Assembly (NCBI GenBank): GCA_018873245.2 | Contig: JAEMBT020000003.1 | Coordinates: 9,867,843 to 9,931,842 of the forward strand | Length of the DNA: 64,000 nt | Direction of reading: 5' to 3' | Source of the DNA: Archegozetes longisetosus | Lineage: Eukaryota; Arthropoda; Arachnida; Sarcoptiformes; Trhypochthoniidae | In this document: positions 1 to 13,393 of the stretch, piece by piece | Position numbering within the stretch: position 1 is the stretch's first letter | Layout of the letters: each line of letters starts with the position of its first letter | Notes under the pieces: generated by a model | Told to the model about the DNA's origin: nothing | Seen by the model: only the letters and a program-made list of their open reading frames with translations | Databases searched by the model: none | Position numbers and translations under genes: made by a program

Positions 1-3000
1 AGTTAACCTAATCATTCTAATTTTCACTATATTCGATTAGCTAGTCATTTTTTATCTATCATTCACTCCACAAAACGATCTATACTAAAAAGTGGGACAA
101 TCAAAACATTTTATCCTCTGTTATCATCGCTTCAATTAAAAATGGATTCATTATAATTGAAATAACGATTCAAGTTTTTGCTATAATTGTGGTTCAATTT
201 TATAATGAAATATAAATTTTGTGATTAAAGATCGCTTTAAGCAGTAGAGAAGAAAATTAGAAATTGAAGTCATGTCGAATGGCAAAAGCAAGAATGTTAC
301 CAACTGAATAATAACTCAATTAATTAAGTTTCATATAATTATGGCCTTACTATGATACTTAGAGAACTCTCACAATTTGCTGTGTTTCCGATTTCGAAAT
401 CTTATCATTTGATACTTATCACGCTTATAGGTAACTTGAAGTTCACTTAAAGTTCACTTAAAAGTTACAAAAGCGACTGACCCATCACTGAATCATATAT
501 TAATCTTACGTTAGCCAAAAGGTTGAAAAGCTTGAAAATATTAAAGGGTTGCGTGATTCAAACAAATAACTGTTTAATTCTGAAAGTGTCAGAAATTAAC
601 TGATATAAATAATTAGCTTAGAATATAAACTTTTTTGATGAGCACAATTAATTCTAAGTTGAATTATTGAGTTTTTTGTACAAGAGAAAAGAAACAGCAA
701 TTATTGCTTTCATAAAAGTATCATAATAAATAAGTCCTAAAGAATAAATTAACTCTCATTTTAAAGAATACGAAATCAGATATCTTTAGGTTAAAAGTAA
801 TTAATTCGATGAAACTTTCTGAAAGTGAAAAATGTATTTTCATTTAGTTTTCCGCTATGTTTAATAAACAAGACTTGAAGTGCAGCAAACTTTTAGCTTA
901 TCTAGAATTTTTGCATAATAATTGCTTATTTGAAAGCTAAAACTATAAGCAAATTAAACCATGAGATAAGTGTCGTGCTTTGACTAATTCAATATTTGAA
1001 TTATATTTTCCTCGTATATGAATGCATTTAGTATTTAGTTATCAGATTTTCCATTCATTCGCAAACATATCGATGACTAAAACTAATGTCTAGACATAGA
1101 GATGATAAAAGTGATCCTTATATTAAGACATTCTTGCGGTAATGCTTAGCGATCGCGTGCAATAGTTAGGACTGTGAGTGGAGAATGAGAATGACAGCTT
1201 CAATGTCAACTAAATGGGCGAATGGCATACATGACAGACAATGAAGGCCTAAATTGCCAGAAGCTCTTTAGAGTACTTTTTGCTTAGAACAGCACTTCTC
1301 ATTGAGTCAATAGATGTAATCCAAGTGACACTAATATAATCTCATTCATAAATCAATTCGGCTCAAGAGATGGTGATTATAAGATTTTCACTTTAACTAT
1401 GGGTCAAACAAACGGATATTTTTCTCGCTACAGTCTATTACAGTTTTAGTTTATAATCTAGTTATTTATGACTAGTTTTCAAGTTTTTGTCATCAAAAAC
1501 TGACAAATCTTCATATGATTCAGATTTAATTACGTTAATCTTATGCTCATTTATTTATTTAATTATTATTAATTTGAGTAAAGGATTTCGCTCTAATCTA
1601 TAGGATTTGATCGTTCGCTATTTCAATTTGTGCAATCTTTTCAACTCTTCAGAAACCACATAAATAATTGGATTTAATTAAATAATAAGCACTTAGTCTT
1701 ATATCATATTCTTGACCAGGGATTGGATAATAATGAATTAAAAGGTTAAAGTTTGAAAATCTTAGTAATTATGAGAAGTGTTTAGGTATTTTAGATTGTT
1801 AAAACCAAAGTTTATGTTCACAACAATCTCTGTTTTTTTAGTACAGAAATGTTCGTTCGGACAAAATCCTATACCGAACTGTTGTTCGAAAGAAGACATT
1901 TTTTATAGTCTTCTGACATGAAGAACAGCAGCAATTACTTCTCGAATATCATTAAGATCTAAAATTTGCATTTTTTCTTTCCTTTTTTCATACCTCGACT
2001 TATAATAAATGATAGTCTCGAGCGACTAATAATATTTAACTTTTTAAGCCATTGTCTGACTGTCTCCCGAATTACTGTTTGGAAGTTCTGTCATTTGAAA
2101 AATGATCTTAAGACACGCACACGCGTCTTAAACATTGGCAGTGAACTGAAAATCTTTGGGATTGTTTTTGAAAAAGAATTTGAGATTAAATTGATTTGAA
2201 GTCCTCATTGATTCCTATCTCAAATAAGAGATTAGTGCTCACTTATCAGTAAGAGATAATAATTAATAATACGAAAAACTAGAGATAAAACGGAAACTAA
2301 TTTTTTAATCACACAAACTTCAAACTTGAATAATACTCAACTTTAGGAAACTAGTCTCTAATTTAGAAGTTTGGGCTAAAGTATAATTATATAGGTTTTG
2401 TGGATACGCTCGAAAAACACTGAGTAATCCTTTTGATTTTTTGAGGAAAATATCAATTTTCAGTACTTGAACAAGCGGTAGTCTTAGATAAATTACACGT
2501 TCATAAAGACATGATTTTTCGTGACTCTAAGTCCGATATAATCTCACTATAACTTCATAACTGCATCACCTATTAATATTTGATTGACAGAAAACTTATT
2601 AATTACTTGAAAATGAATAGATGTTCTTGTCTTAAGAATCTGGTTCTATTGCCTAATTTGTTCAAATTAATTCTCATAAAGAAGGAAGTTCAATATGATG
2701 TTAATAAAAAATTGTTATCTAATCAAAAACTTTAATTTGCCGGTAATTGTCATTTTGTATAGAGCATTTTGGGGACAAACTCAGTCTGAAGGAAATGCGA
2801 ACCAATTTCTTACTGATCGTCGGTCATAACTATAATAAGCCAATTAATAAATTCTCTCAAATGCGAATAGATTTGAAGAAGTTTTCCCAAATGGTTCATT
2901 GGCTTGATTTGATTCTTACGACTAAATATTCTAATGATTAATGAAATGTTAAGTAAATTTGATGTAACATAACTCATATTTTAATCCACCCAAATATAAA

Positions 3001-3839
3001 TGAACTTAATATTAAACTTTGTTCATTTGTGAGACACTCAAGATTGAGTTAAGTTTGAAAAGTTTTTCAAACTTAATCTGAGCACACGAGTGGACTCAAA
3101 GGAAGTCAGTTATTAACAAATTATAAGAACATATTTTATTCACTATTAAAGCAATTGATAAAAATATCGTGTGATTATTATATTTTTATTAAGAAATAAC
3201 TACAAAACTTCTTATCCATTACCCCTGTTTTACCTTATTAAAGTACAATTTGTTTGTATTAATATTCTCTTAAATGAGATTTAGTGATGCACTCAATTTT
3301 TTTTTAATTAAAATACATAAGACATTCATTGAATCTGTTGACGCAAAGGGTTTTGCAATAAAAGGCACACCCGTTTGACATACTGTCAACTTTTATTTCG
3401 TGTGACTCTTTGTTTAAAGAATACTAACTTTAAACAAAATCGACAACTTTTCCTCAAGTGTCAAAACGAAAGACGAAAATATGTTTCTTAGGAAAAATAC
3501 TTTGAATTTTTAACCAGAAATTGTTTTCTAGTTAGCGATGTATAGAATAAAGGAAAAGAAATGAGAGAAAAATTAGTCATAACTGGAATACTATTTTTCC
3601 CAACTTATAAAACACGTAAAGCAGTGATCGATCAAATTGACGAGAAGGAAAAAACATGTTTTGAAACTATCGAAAATTGCTTTATAGTTAATTGAATGAA
3701 AACAAACGAAAAATGTAGGGAAAAGAAATGTTAGATTAAAACAAAAATTAAAAGTACTTTGTGTTGCAGATATAAATACATTGAATGCTATACATTCTTC
3801 AAATTGACCCATCAATTAAATTAGTTAACCCGAAAACAC
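1..3839. other. AT-rich noncoding stretch
   Basis: No gene seen. The patch 1141-1270 is richer in G+C and holds only a 19-codon ATG frame. A 7-bp-stem hairpin lies at 2108-2131 (ttaagac/gtcttaa). The small frames at 1966, 2747 and 3591(-) have chance-like Phe/Leu/Ile/Lys composition. Confidence 0.6.
431..468. repeat. 11-bp tandem pair inside a 7-bp inverted repeat
   Basis: aagttcactta occurs twice (439-460). The pair is bracketed by gtaactt (431-437) and aagttac (462-468), so the block could fold as a hairpin. Confidence 0.75.
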
Positions 3840-4200
3840 GTATCCCATGAGGCACTTGCCTTCTCATCGTGGTCATAATTATGATGATCATTGAGAGATG
3901 GAAGGCTTCTCTTCAATGGGTATTAAGACTAGAAATACCGGTAGAATATGCGCATTTTTAGGCTCATCAATCATTGGGTTGGGTTACTATTGTGACAGTG
4001 ATAGTGACTTCTGAGAATGTTTCTCCTCAGTCAACAGCAAGACGAGAGTCGAGACGATCTTTGATCTTCTACTAAGAAACTGTCTCTTTCCATTTAAGAT
4101 ATTGTTAACACATTTTGCTTTTTTCCTTCAAAATTCAATTACAAACAAAACTATACATTTAAACGGAGAGCAAAGAATTGAGTTAGCATTGAGTGCATAG
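3840..4200 (+). other. G+C-richer island with two acceptor-like sites and overlapping open frames
   Basis: One plus-strand frame is open for about 37 codons to a TAG at about 3958-3960 (catttttag, itself acceptor-like), then open for another roughly 37 codons. A second frame, 4015-4197, is open for 61 codons with no early ATG and can be entered at a strong acceptor (tttctcctcag, AG at 4029-4030). The latter would give NSKTRVETIFDLLLRNC and onward to TAG at 4198. No family is recognised. It could be a terminal exon or simply a conserved noncoding block. Confidence 0.18.
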
Positions 4201-5031
4201 GAATTGCTTATTTCATTTTACTTAGGCATTATATTGAATTACAAGTGGCTGAGTCGAGCTATTTACAAAGTTTTGTCAGTCTATAGCGGATGTTGGACTC
4301 CGTTTCTAAATTAAATCTTTTCCAAATCATTCAAATATTTCATTTAAAGTCAATTATTCATTATTTAAGAATTAAAACTGAATCATTCAGTGGAACAAAT
4401 TCATAGAAAGTCATGTTCTCCCTATACGTAAGTTAAGATTAATAATCATTTAAAGCCTAATGCAGCTCAACATTTGTTTAGTAGATTCGGAGAAATCAAT
4501 TTTGGAGACTTTTTCATAGCAATGAACATAATGTAAAATATTTAATAAGGACTCAAATTATAACTTTCAATCATTTCGAATTGTTGTCACGCGATCATTC
4601 CTCGAGTCTATTAGTAATTCTGAGACCATGACAATTATTAAAATATTGTTGCATTTCATTGGAAATCATCAACTGCTTCAATGATCACAATATTTTCAAT
4701 CATCTTTGTTGTCCATATACTGGATTTTCCTCCTGTCTGCTCGTCATCTCTTCGTATAGATTGAAAGTTTGACAAAATTCAGTTCGATAAAATCATTACC
4801 AGAGAGTTTGTAATCATATCAGCATAAAAAAGTAATAAATTCCTAATTTTATTTGAATCAAAGCTCACAAAAAGCCCATATAAAGTAATAAAATTAGTAT
4901 TAGTCTTATAAATAGCTGGAAAACTAGAAAAATTTATTGCTAGCATTCAACTATTTTGACAGTAAAACCAGGTTTTGACGATTTTTTCTCAAAGACAGAC
5001 CTTTTCTGAAAGGGCGCAAAATTTACACTAA

Positions 5032-5259
5032 ACTCAATTATCTAGACCTCTGGTTCTATCCGTTTATCTTCATCTTGAAAGGCCTCCGAAGTTTTACGCT
5101 TTGCTGCGAAAATGTTTTCCTTGCGCGGCAACAACTACCTTAAAAAGGACTCCACTCGATCAGGCTCTAGACTTTTCTCTGCAATACTTGTTTCGCTCAC
5201 TTTTATGCACTCTCCCCAACACTCCCCACTCAACTCTTAAGGTTTCAATTTTTCACTAG
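5032..5259 (+). other. G+C-richer island, open on both strands
   Basis: A 75-codon plus-strand frame without ATG runs from after TAA 5029-5031 to TAG 5257-5259 and includes LERPPKFYALLRKCFPCAA. The minus strand over the same patch has a frame with one internal stop whose translation is charged and more protein-like (KVSETSIAEKSLEPDRVESF, later RKTSEAFQDEDKRIEPEV). The patch stands out in base composition from the surrounding AT-rich DNA. It may be a relic exon on the minus strand or a regulatory block; no splice signals decide it. Confidence 0.2.
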
Positions 5260-8200
5260 TTTAACAAAAAATCCAGATTTGCCTAATCTTTCAAAACTCA
5301 ATCAACTCCATTTTAAATCCAATCTTAGAAAATTCTATTGGCATTTATAAAAAAAAACAATATTCCACTTGAGGATGTGTAACGTTTAATTTTGATATAA
5401 TTTTCGGTAGAATTGTATATCAAAACAATTGAATCCCTCAATTGGCAAAATGAGACATAGTATTGCGAAAAAAACCATTTAAGCAGATATATCATATTAA
5501 AGGCAATAGTGAAATACTGTCAACTGGTAAATAAGTAAACGAAACATAAATAGGCACTTGGCTTATACACTAAAGTGGGACTTATCTCCCATATGAACGC
5601 CAAATGCTTGAAACTGAGAAGCATTCTTAACAAAAATATATGTATACTTTAAGTTCATTTAAAACTCAAAAATACCATAAACTCTATACTAGAAATCAAT
5701 GTCGATATAATGGGCAAAGTGTGTCCATCATTAACAGTCTAAACTATGTGCCTAATGCTCATTAAATTAAAAGCTATAAAACTTTATCCGATTAATAGGG
5801 TTTTCAAGTGTCTAGGCTCCAAGTTTTTCAACTTTTTCTCTTTAAAAAAACAGTCATGAAATTTTCATTTTAACGATTTTCAACTATTTTCTTAACGATA
5901 ATCTAATTCTTATCGATATTGCGATATATATTTATTTTCATGTCTTTTTAAAAATACATCAAACTCTTAGCACTTTTTTCAACTGGTAAATTGATAATTA
6001 TTTTCTATTGGAATGAATAAAAGAAACCAATAATTTAAATTTAAAGTTATTGCTTCCCTCTATAAATACTTACTTAAAGATCTTTCGTGTCAAAAATCTT
6101 TCACACAATTGCCATTACTTTTACTTATGGTATGTTTATTATGACAAATGGGATGCTAACGAAAATATGAGGTCCATTTAAAAAGCTCAACATTTTTGCT
6201 GCAATAATTAGTTTTTGCAAATTTCTAAGAGTTATGTTGGTTACAGACGCAAATTTACAGTATATTTATGATTATTTTAGCTTCAGTTCACAGTTCAAAT
6301 CTATAACATGGTACAGAGCTTTACGGTACAAAATTGTATCTGTGGAAAAGCTTGAGAGTTATGTCCAGAGACACAACTTTATAGGAGTTTCTTTAGCACT
6401 ATTTGTATTTGTATATACGTGTCTATTTAGTCTGTATTGTGTAAGATATTTTTTGATCGAGAGTCTTTCAATGAATTGATAGAGTAGATAACTGCAAAAA
6501 TTTTATGAAATTTTTTCATATTTAGTCGAATTATATGACAAACCATATTTTAAAGATTTAAAAAGTATCAAACGTTAGATCTTGAAAAGCTACCCTCTAG
6601 TTAAGCCTATTTTATACTTTCAGTGTGATATGAATAACGTATTATCGACTATAGAATAGTACTAAAGAAATTGCTATAAAGTCGTGTCTTTGGTTATGTC
6701 AAATATCTGATGCATGTTGGGTAAATGCTCAGAAAAATTGCTCAATAGAAGTGAGACTATAAAAACTGTATTTTTCATTTTCAAGTTCATGACTTGACTT
6801 TTAATTACGCTCATGAATAGACTCGTGTAATTATGAAACACTTCCGTTCTATTTGACTAATTAATTATTATTAACTCTTAAATTGAATACTCGGTCTAAG
6901 CTAAATGGCCTTGGACCTAATTTGAAAATAGTATGTATAAGACTAACTCAAAATTAGTTTGGGAAGCTTCAGAGCAATTACAAGTGTACACATTGTGTTC
7001 ATGTAAACTTTGATAAACTTTATAGATATGGAAACGATAGCACGAAAGCAGAACTCATTCTTGTCTATAACATAATCAGATGTAGTGTTTATTTGAAGAA
7101 CATATTTCCTCAAGATATCAATAACGCCTCCAAACTAATAACAAGTGTTGTTATTGTTCCAAAAGATCCTCAACAGTAAATCATATGAAAGAATACTAAG
7201 TCAATAAAACTGCTAAATGTAAACATAGAGTACAAATATTGAATAAATCAGATATTTGTTCAATACTTGTACTTGTTGTCACCTGTCCTTAAACAAAAGT
7301 TAGACAATTGCCTTCACTATAGCTTTAGTATCTGAGAGACGAGGCTTTCATCAATTCTTATACTTTAATGCTAGGCATTAAACTGAAGAAACTCCAACTG
7401 ATCGATACTTTTCCTAACATTTTCCTAACAGAGCCAACATTTCGGTGAATTGTCAAAATTTTCTCATTTCTCTTGCCATCCAACAGTTACTGGAATGCGT
7501 TTAATCTGAGGAATGCAGTTTCATTACCAGAAGCTCTCTATCAAATTCATCAGTCATTATCTCTATGTGAGAAAGTTTATCCTTAGGAATGATTTCATTT
7601 TTCAATCGAGCCAAAGATTAAAATATCTATCAGTCTTTATCTTATTCTTCAGTAAAATTCTAGCAAAAATTCTTGATATAGTCTTCAAGTTTGAAATCCA
7701 AAGCAATATTTGCTGAAAATACAGAAAAAAAATTCTCCATATATTTCTTGAATACGAAATTTGATATAATATTTGCCGAAAAATAGTCTAAATAATTTAC
7801 GAGTAATGTTAGAAATTTTCAGTGTTCAAGCAAACAACTAAACAGAAAAGGATATTTTTCTACTTTTTTGAATCATTGAAATATTCAAATATGTGTTGTT
7901 GTTGTTGAATGTATTTTGCATATTTTATTTTTCTTGAATATTTTTTATAAGAACTAACGAGTAACGCGTGAATAACTTATTCGTTTTTCAAGTTATACAC
8001 AAGTTATGCGCTTAAGTAAAGAAATAAATTTATGTGAATATTCTTGTTGATATGCAAACTTCAAGTTTGAATGCCTTTCAAACATTGTAATTTATTGTAA
8101 TAATGAAAAAGTGAATCTATTTTTGAAGTTTTTCTCTATTCATATTGAAAATTTTTTTGAAACATAAAAAAATTGATTTGCATTGTTATGATCACACAAC

Positions 8201-8333
8201 ATTTACTATACATTTAAAAGTTCAAACATTTGTAAAATTGAATTTTAGAAAAATAGCAAATTTTATAATTTCATTCATGTGGAAATAGATACAATTGAAA
8301 CCTATTCTTTGATTGAGCGCTATTCCACTTACT
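5260..8333. other. AT-rich stretch, no supported gene
   Basis: Contains an 81-codon ATG frame at 6234-6479 with one hydrophobic helix near its C-terminus and a 67-codon frame at 7513-7716. Neither has a recognisable domain, splice context or composition that separates it from chance. Confidence 0.5.
7409..7430. repeat. Perfect 11-bp tandem pair
   Basis: ttttcctaaca occurs twice in a row. The second copy is followed by G, giving a pyrimidine-rich acceptor-like cctaacag with a ctaac branch-point-like core. The frame after it is open for 25 codons, stops once (TGA 7507-7509), and continues as the 67-aa frame at 7513-7716. Confidence 0.8.
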
Positions 8334-8783
8334 ATGAGCTTTAGAGTATCTCTTATGCAATCATTTTCCGATAAAGAGACGGATATTTCTCACGATGCAC
8401 ATCATGTCGAGACCCTTCACAGTCTAAAAGATGATCACATAACAGAGGAAGCCATCAAAGTTGGTCAAAATGAAGATAATCAAAAAGTTAATTTGAGAGA
8501 TCTTTTCTCGCTTCCGAGAATAATACTAGAAAATTATGAATCACACTACCAGTTCATAACATTACAAGCTGAAGATGGCATCAAAACGTTACACATATAT
8601 CATTATAATAGAAGTAAAGCTGAACAGCGAAAAGAAATCAATCCAGAATTTGATTGGCGACTATTTTACGATCACAAGACCGGCTGGATTTATATCTATG
8701 ACAGAGTTTATAGAAAATACAAAAAAGTTCTCATTAGACATTCAAATCAAATTCGTCTCAATACTGTATTTCTTGGAGTATAA
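8334..8783 (+). CDS. Hypothetical protein, 149 aa, single open frame
   Basis: I do not recognise the family. The open frame begins right after a TGA at 8310-8312; the first ATG is at 8334, giving 149 codons and a TAA stop whose last two bases begin an AATAAA poly(A) signal (8782-8787). By my rough estimate of stop frequency at this base composition, fewer than 0.1 frames this long are expected by chance in the window. The N-terminal half (residues 1-55) is acidic and His-rich, with clustered Asp/Glu/His and no signal peptide or membrane segment. The C-terminal half (about 72-149) is rich in Tyr, Trp, Ile and basic residues, with alternating hydrophobic positions (for example FDWRLFYDHKTGWIYIYDRV, residues 106-125) that suggest beta strands. 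It may be a complete small gene or one exon: acceptor-like AG sites lie just upstream, and a weak GTATAA donor lies at the end. It could also come from a mobile element or an old insertion; nothing in the sequence settles this. Confidence 0.5.
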   Translation: MSFRVSLMQSFSDKETDISHDAHHVETLHSLKDDHITEEAIKVGQNEDNQKVNLRDLFSLPRIILENYESHYQFITLQAEDGIKTLHIYHYNRSKAEQRKEINPEFDWRLFYDHKTGWIYIYDRVYRKYKKVLIRHSNQIRLNTVFLGV

Positions 8784-11620
8784 TAAAATCTCATTATTTG
8801 ATATCAGATTTGAAATTTTTTATGCTTTTTAATCAGAAGTACTTAAGTTGCTTTGATTATTATTTATAGACTACTGAATGGATAGAAATCAGAAATTTTA
8901 GTCCTTATTCAGTCAGATATGAGTTCTCGAGTTGTTTGCGTGCATGTCGTCTTTGATTTGATTCGTATTTTAGCCAATACTTCTTGAAATGCTTGGAGAC
9001 ATGTCTAAATGTTTTGTGGAGCGGATGCGAATGTTTGAAACTGAATCGAGAGAGCAGTAAATATTTTGGTTCGAAGAGAAAAAGGCCGAAAAGCAATGAA
9101 AGGAGACGTAAATATACAGAAGAAATGCCGATAAATATTTACATTTCACTCTTAGATATCGAAGCAATGGTTACATAATTTAGCTCTTAAAGAGTTGTAC
9201 TTTTGAGAACTTGTCTCTTTAATTGCCTTTTGATTGACTTTCAATTTCATTAAATTCTCAGTTCATTGAATTTTTCGATAAGTACTTCTTGTTTCACATG
9301 ATATAAAAATGTTAATTTAATCTCAACTTTATTTTTCTTCAAGCGTTCGAGATTAAAAATTATAAATTTCTTTGAAATCCAGTCAACTCTCACTATAAAA
9401 AATGTTCACAAACAAATAGATTCCCACATCAAACAAAATGCGGAAAAGTTTTTTCGCAAACAGTTATTCAACAAAAAGTAATTAAAAATTGTTCTAATCA
9501 TAATAGATTTAAAACTTGAAAACTTGTCTTCAAGTTTACAGTAAATCAGTTGAACTGTAAAATAATATGTATAAAAGAAAAATCACTTATGAGTCAAGAA
9601 ATTTTCACACAAACTTCAAGAGAGGAAGAAAACGAAGCCTTACTTAGATCTGAAAGATTTACAACACTATGAATACAAATGACATAATTATGTTCGAAAG
9701 TTATTTTAAAGAATTGGTAACTGATTTGCAGATATTGGGCTGGCGTGTAATGCCTCAAACACTGAATTGCACGAAGAAAAGGTGAAGCATTTCTAAAATA
9801 GTATCATTTTAGGCCTGTTTAGATCCATAAGATAGTAATTGACAGTTCTTTACTTTGACAGTTCTCTTGACTCATATTGGGCCTAATTTTGACGCAAATC
9901 TATCTACTTTCTCGTAAGATCAATACTACTCAACTCGAAGTCAACCTATGAGGTGGTCTCTGATTCATATTGATTATTGGTAACTATTAGATTAAGGTTT
10001 CAATCAATCATTTGTGATTATTATTTAATGATAAGGAAAATTAACAGTTTTTCTGCTCTATTGTATGCCATCTTATATAGAGATTGGAGAGTTAGCTCTA
10101 TTCCGAACTATTTTGATTTTCAATGTGGTGTTTATTTTTTCATGTAAATTATGTGATCGCATGCAGTTATGACGAAGAAAACTTTCTGTAAAATTTAGTA
10201 CAAATAATAATCCAGTTTATTTGCCTCTGACAGCTATGCAATTATAGGTATTTGTCTTAAAAATTTGGACATTAATGATGCATAAATTGATGAATTTTAC
10301 AAATTCATAATTAATTATTTTGAAGACATGTGATCATTAGAGGCCAAAGTATTTCTTAATACCAATGCTTTGCTTATTTAAAATACTACTCGTATGCAAC
10401 TGATAAATATTCATGAGGACAAACGACAAAATTTGTATTTAATTGAAAAGAAACCTGATATTTGTTAAACACGAATACCAAACTAATATTTTAATAATCT
10501 ATTACTAATAATTATCAGATTATGGTAGTTGTGTAAATTATCTAAATTAGTTCAAACGCTAAACTCATCAAATATGCAATAAGAATATTAAAAACAAAAC
10601 TAATTATCGGAACTTATAATTTGCAATTAGCATAATATTCAGACTAATTATTGTGGAGTTGGGTCACGATATAATTAGAAAACTCAGAAACATGAACGAA
10701 TAGTAGCTATGATTTAGATTCTATACTTAGGAGGCGCATAATAAATTACAAAACCTTATGTTTGTAGATTGTGTGAGAGGCTGTTTTCTTAGCTGTTTAT
10801 CATTGGTATTAATATTTATTGAGCTTTATGTCAAAATAGCATTACTGTTAACCGTGACGCTTATCTACATTCTGCAGGACACTAACAAAACAGGCATTAC
10901 CTCCAGTATAACAAAACCATTTTTTCACGCGCGCTTCTTTTTATTATACGCCAAAAATGAAGTTTTAACTGTCATGCTATTCAACTTGGAATAAAAAGAG
11001 AGCTAGACTTTAAATTTTATTTATTGCAATTCTTTTGTTGCGATATCTCTATTTTTAAACATATACTTATCATAATCTAGTTTTTGCACATTTGCTCTTT
11101 TATTTACATTTGCACTACTGAATTAAACAAATCAATTCAATCGAAATACTTTAGAATAACACGTCTTATCATTTGATAACTTTTACAACATAACCAAAAT
11201 CCACTTAATTAGGAGAAAGAGTCAAATGCTATGATTTTCTCATAAGCTATCATTACTCAGTATTGATTTATCTGATGATAAACTTATAAATAGAAAGTTT
11301 TATGTAATTTAATATCTAGTTTGATGAAAGACTGTATATCTTCGGCGTTAGCTTCAGAAGTAACCGTAAGTTGAATTCATTATGTAATAAGAGTTACTTT
11401 AGGCACAGCATGACTCACAAAGACTGCTCATATCCACCAATATCTAACTCGATGGAAATACAAGAGTAATAACAATAATACAGACCTCGCATTGAATAGT
11501 AGTCACAACTTGCAGATTCTCTAATAATAATAAAACCTCTATATGAAATGGACCGCCGATAGTGTATTCCCATTGCTATTCTAGTTATGGCTCATTGAGC
11601 CAAAAGTGCACAAACTATTA
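8784..11620. other. AT-rich stretch, no supported gene
   Basis: Short overlapping frames on both strands at 8905-9178 look like mutual shadows. A 78-codon hydrophobic ATG frame at 10758-10994 (two possible helices) is within chance expectation. Confidence 0.5.
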
Positions 11621-11776
11621 TTATATGATGCTTAACAAGTAAAAGTTTGATAAGCGACCAGACCGTAATGTTAGGGTCCCTTTTCCACTACTCGCCTGCA
11701 CTGACACAGATGTAATCTTTCCAAAAGCGGAACACCAGAAAGTTTTTCCGTTGATCACACGATAAAGAGTCTCATT
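11621..11776 (-). other. Open, G+C-richer island without ATG (51 codons), candidate internal exon
   Basis: On the minus strand a frame opens after TAA (11779-11777) and runs to TAA at 11623-11621. It reads LYRVINGKTFWCSAFGKI, then SVSVQASSGKGTLTLRSGRL. Gly, Ser, Thr and Val are used as in a folded beta-rich protein, quite unlike the Phe/Leu/Ile/Lys/Asn bias of chance frames around it. There is no Met, so it would have to be an internal exon or a pseudogene piece. I do not recognise a family. The length is well within chance expectation, so only the composition supports it. Confidence 0.2.
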
Positions 11777-13393
11777 TTATGCCTTGTTTCCAATTCACTT
11801 CTAGCTTTTTTTAGTTTTTCCTCTCTTTATAATCAGTTCAAATTTATTAACTGTGAATAACTGTGATTCAGATTTGTAACGATAAAATTGTTTGCAGTCT
11901 CAATTTTTCTTATATAAATTATTTGTTTGCTCGAGAATATTGCATACAAAATATTTTTTGTATTTGTCTCACTTTATAGATTTGTTTGAAGATTAATGAT
12001 TTATTTCGAGTGCATGCATAATTTAGTTACCATCTAAGTAATCTTATACTGAAAGATATTGTATTTTATTCACCTTGCAGCGCAATAGTTGCGAAAGCTT
12101 ACAAACAAATACCTTGTACTTGCAAATGCAGAAAATTGTTTTCCTTTTCTATTATTAAAAGCTTTTATTATTTAATTATTAATAAATGTTTTTTACTTGA
12201 TTTAAATATAATGTTTTCCTCATCGGAAAATCCAACTTATTTTACATACAGGTTTATTGTTAAGATAGACATAATTTGTCGCATCACAATTATGACAACT
12301 TTATTTGTAATCTTTAGGCATATTATACATAAGTTTAATATTTAAAGTTAAAAACCAATAAAATAGCTGATTGACTCAAACGTATAAATGATCTCATAAA
12401 TTTGATCGTGTTTTCATGAAAAATTATCACTAAATAATTTTTCGGTGAATCTGAAAATAAAACTTTGAATATTAGTTCGCAAAAGATTTTGTCTATAAAT
12501 TGATTATTCTGAGAGATAAACCTATAGTGGAATTACTTTGTTGTACAGAATTCTCAAAGTGATTGTAAACATAATCCCTTAAGATTTAGTAGAAAACTTA
12601 TGCTTTTGTATAACCCTAATAAATTTAATTGTCCGGAGTATAACTTATGCTTGAAATTCAGTTTTTCATGTACGCAACATTTCATCCTTAAAATCAATGA
12701 TTTTCTATTTATAAAACTCTGTTATTCTTTCATACTCTTAGGATAACTTCTCTTCAAAGGTAGAAAACTGGATAAATCGAAAGAATACTATCATTGAAAG
12801 TCAATAAACGTAACTTATTTGAAGTTGAAAAACTACTGAATGCCTTTCTATAAATATGGAAATCATGGAATGTAGTATAAGTGCTCTTTCAAAAGGACGG
12901 CTCAATTTTGATACTAAGAAAATAAATGATTTTTTCATGTGGAATAAAAATATCTTTACTTTTGCGAAAGAATTTGTTGGTCTGAGATAAAGAAAACGAT
13001 TGCATAAACATATCATACTTATAATTCATAAAATTGTTGTTATTTTATACTAAAGACTCTGAGAAATTTAATATTCAAACTATTTTTGAGCAATAATTTA
13101 AAAGTTTGTGATAAATAAGTTTGACTGTAGTATAAATTCCTACTCTGTTTCATATGAAGCCATGAGTTGAATGATATATTACTTTTTGAAGTAATAGCAA
13201 TTTTTTATTCAGACTCCAAAAGAAAAGAAGTACAGTATATACTCCTAAAACTTTTTTGTCTCTTCATTTGAAACCTATTTTCTACTAGTATTTTGTAATT
13301 TGAATACAAGCACAACTCGTGTACATAAATATGAATGTTTTCAAAGAGAAACGTTTTACTCAAATAAATAGTTTTTGATGACATCAAAAATAA
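11777..13393. other. AT-rich stretch, no supported gene
   Basis: Only chance-like frames (12136 +, 12801 -, 13205 -). The region just upstream of 13394 could hold the rest of a BTB domain, but no frame there shows it clearly. Confidence 0.5.

Noticed and set aside
4700-4792. Minus-strand 30-codon frame ending in a receptor-tail-like NPVYGQQ motif
   Set aside because: Too short; a single tyrosine motif is weak evidence and no clear acceptor was found.
6234-6479. 81-codon ATG frame with a hydrophobic C-terminal segment
   Set aside because: Length and composition are expected by chance in AT-rich DNA; no domain, splice signal or poly(A) support.
10758-10994. 78-codon ATG frame with hydrophobic stretches
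   Set aside because: Hydrophobic runs of Leu/Ile/Phe are what AT-rich random frames encode; no other support.
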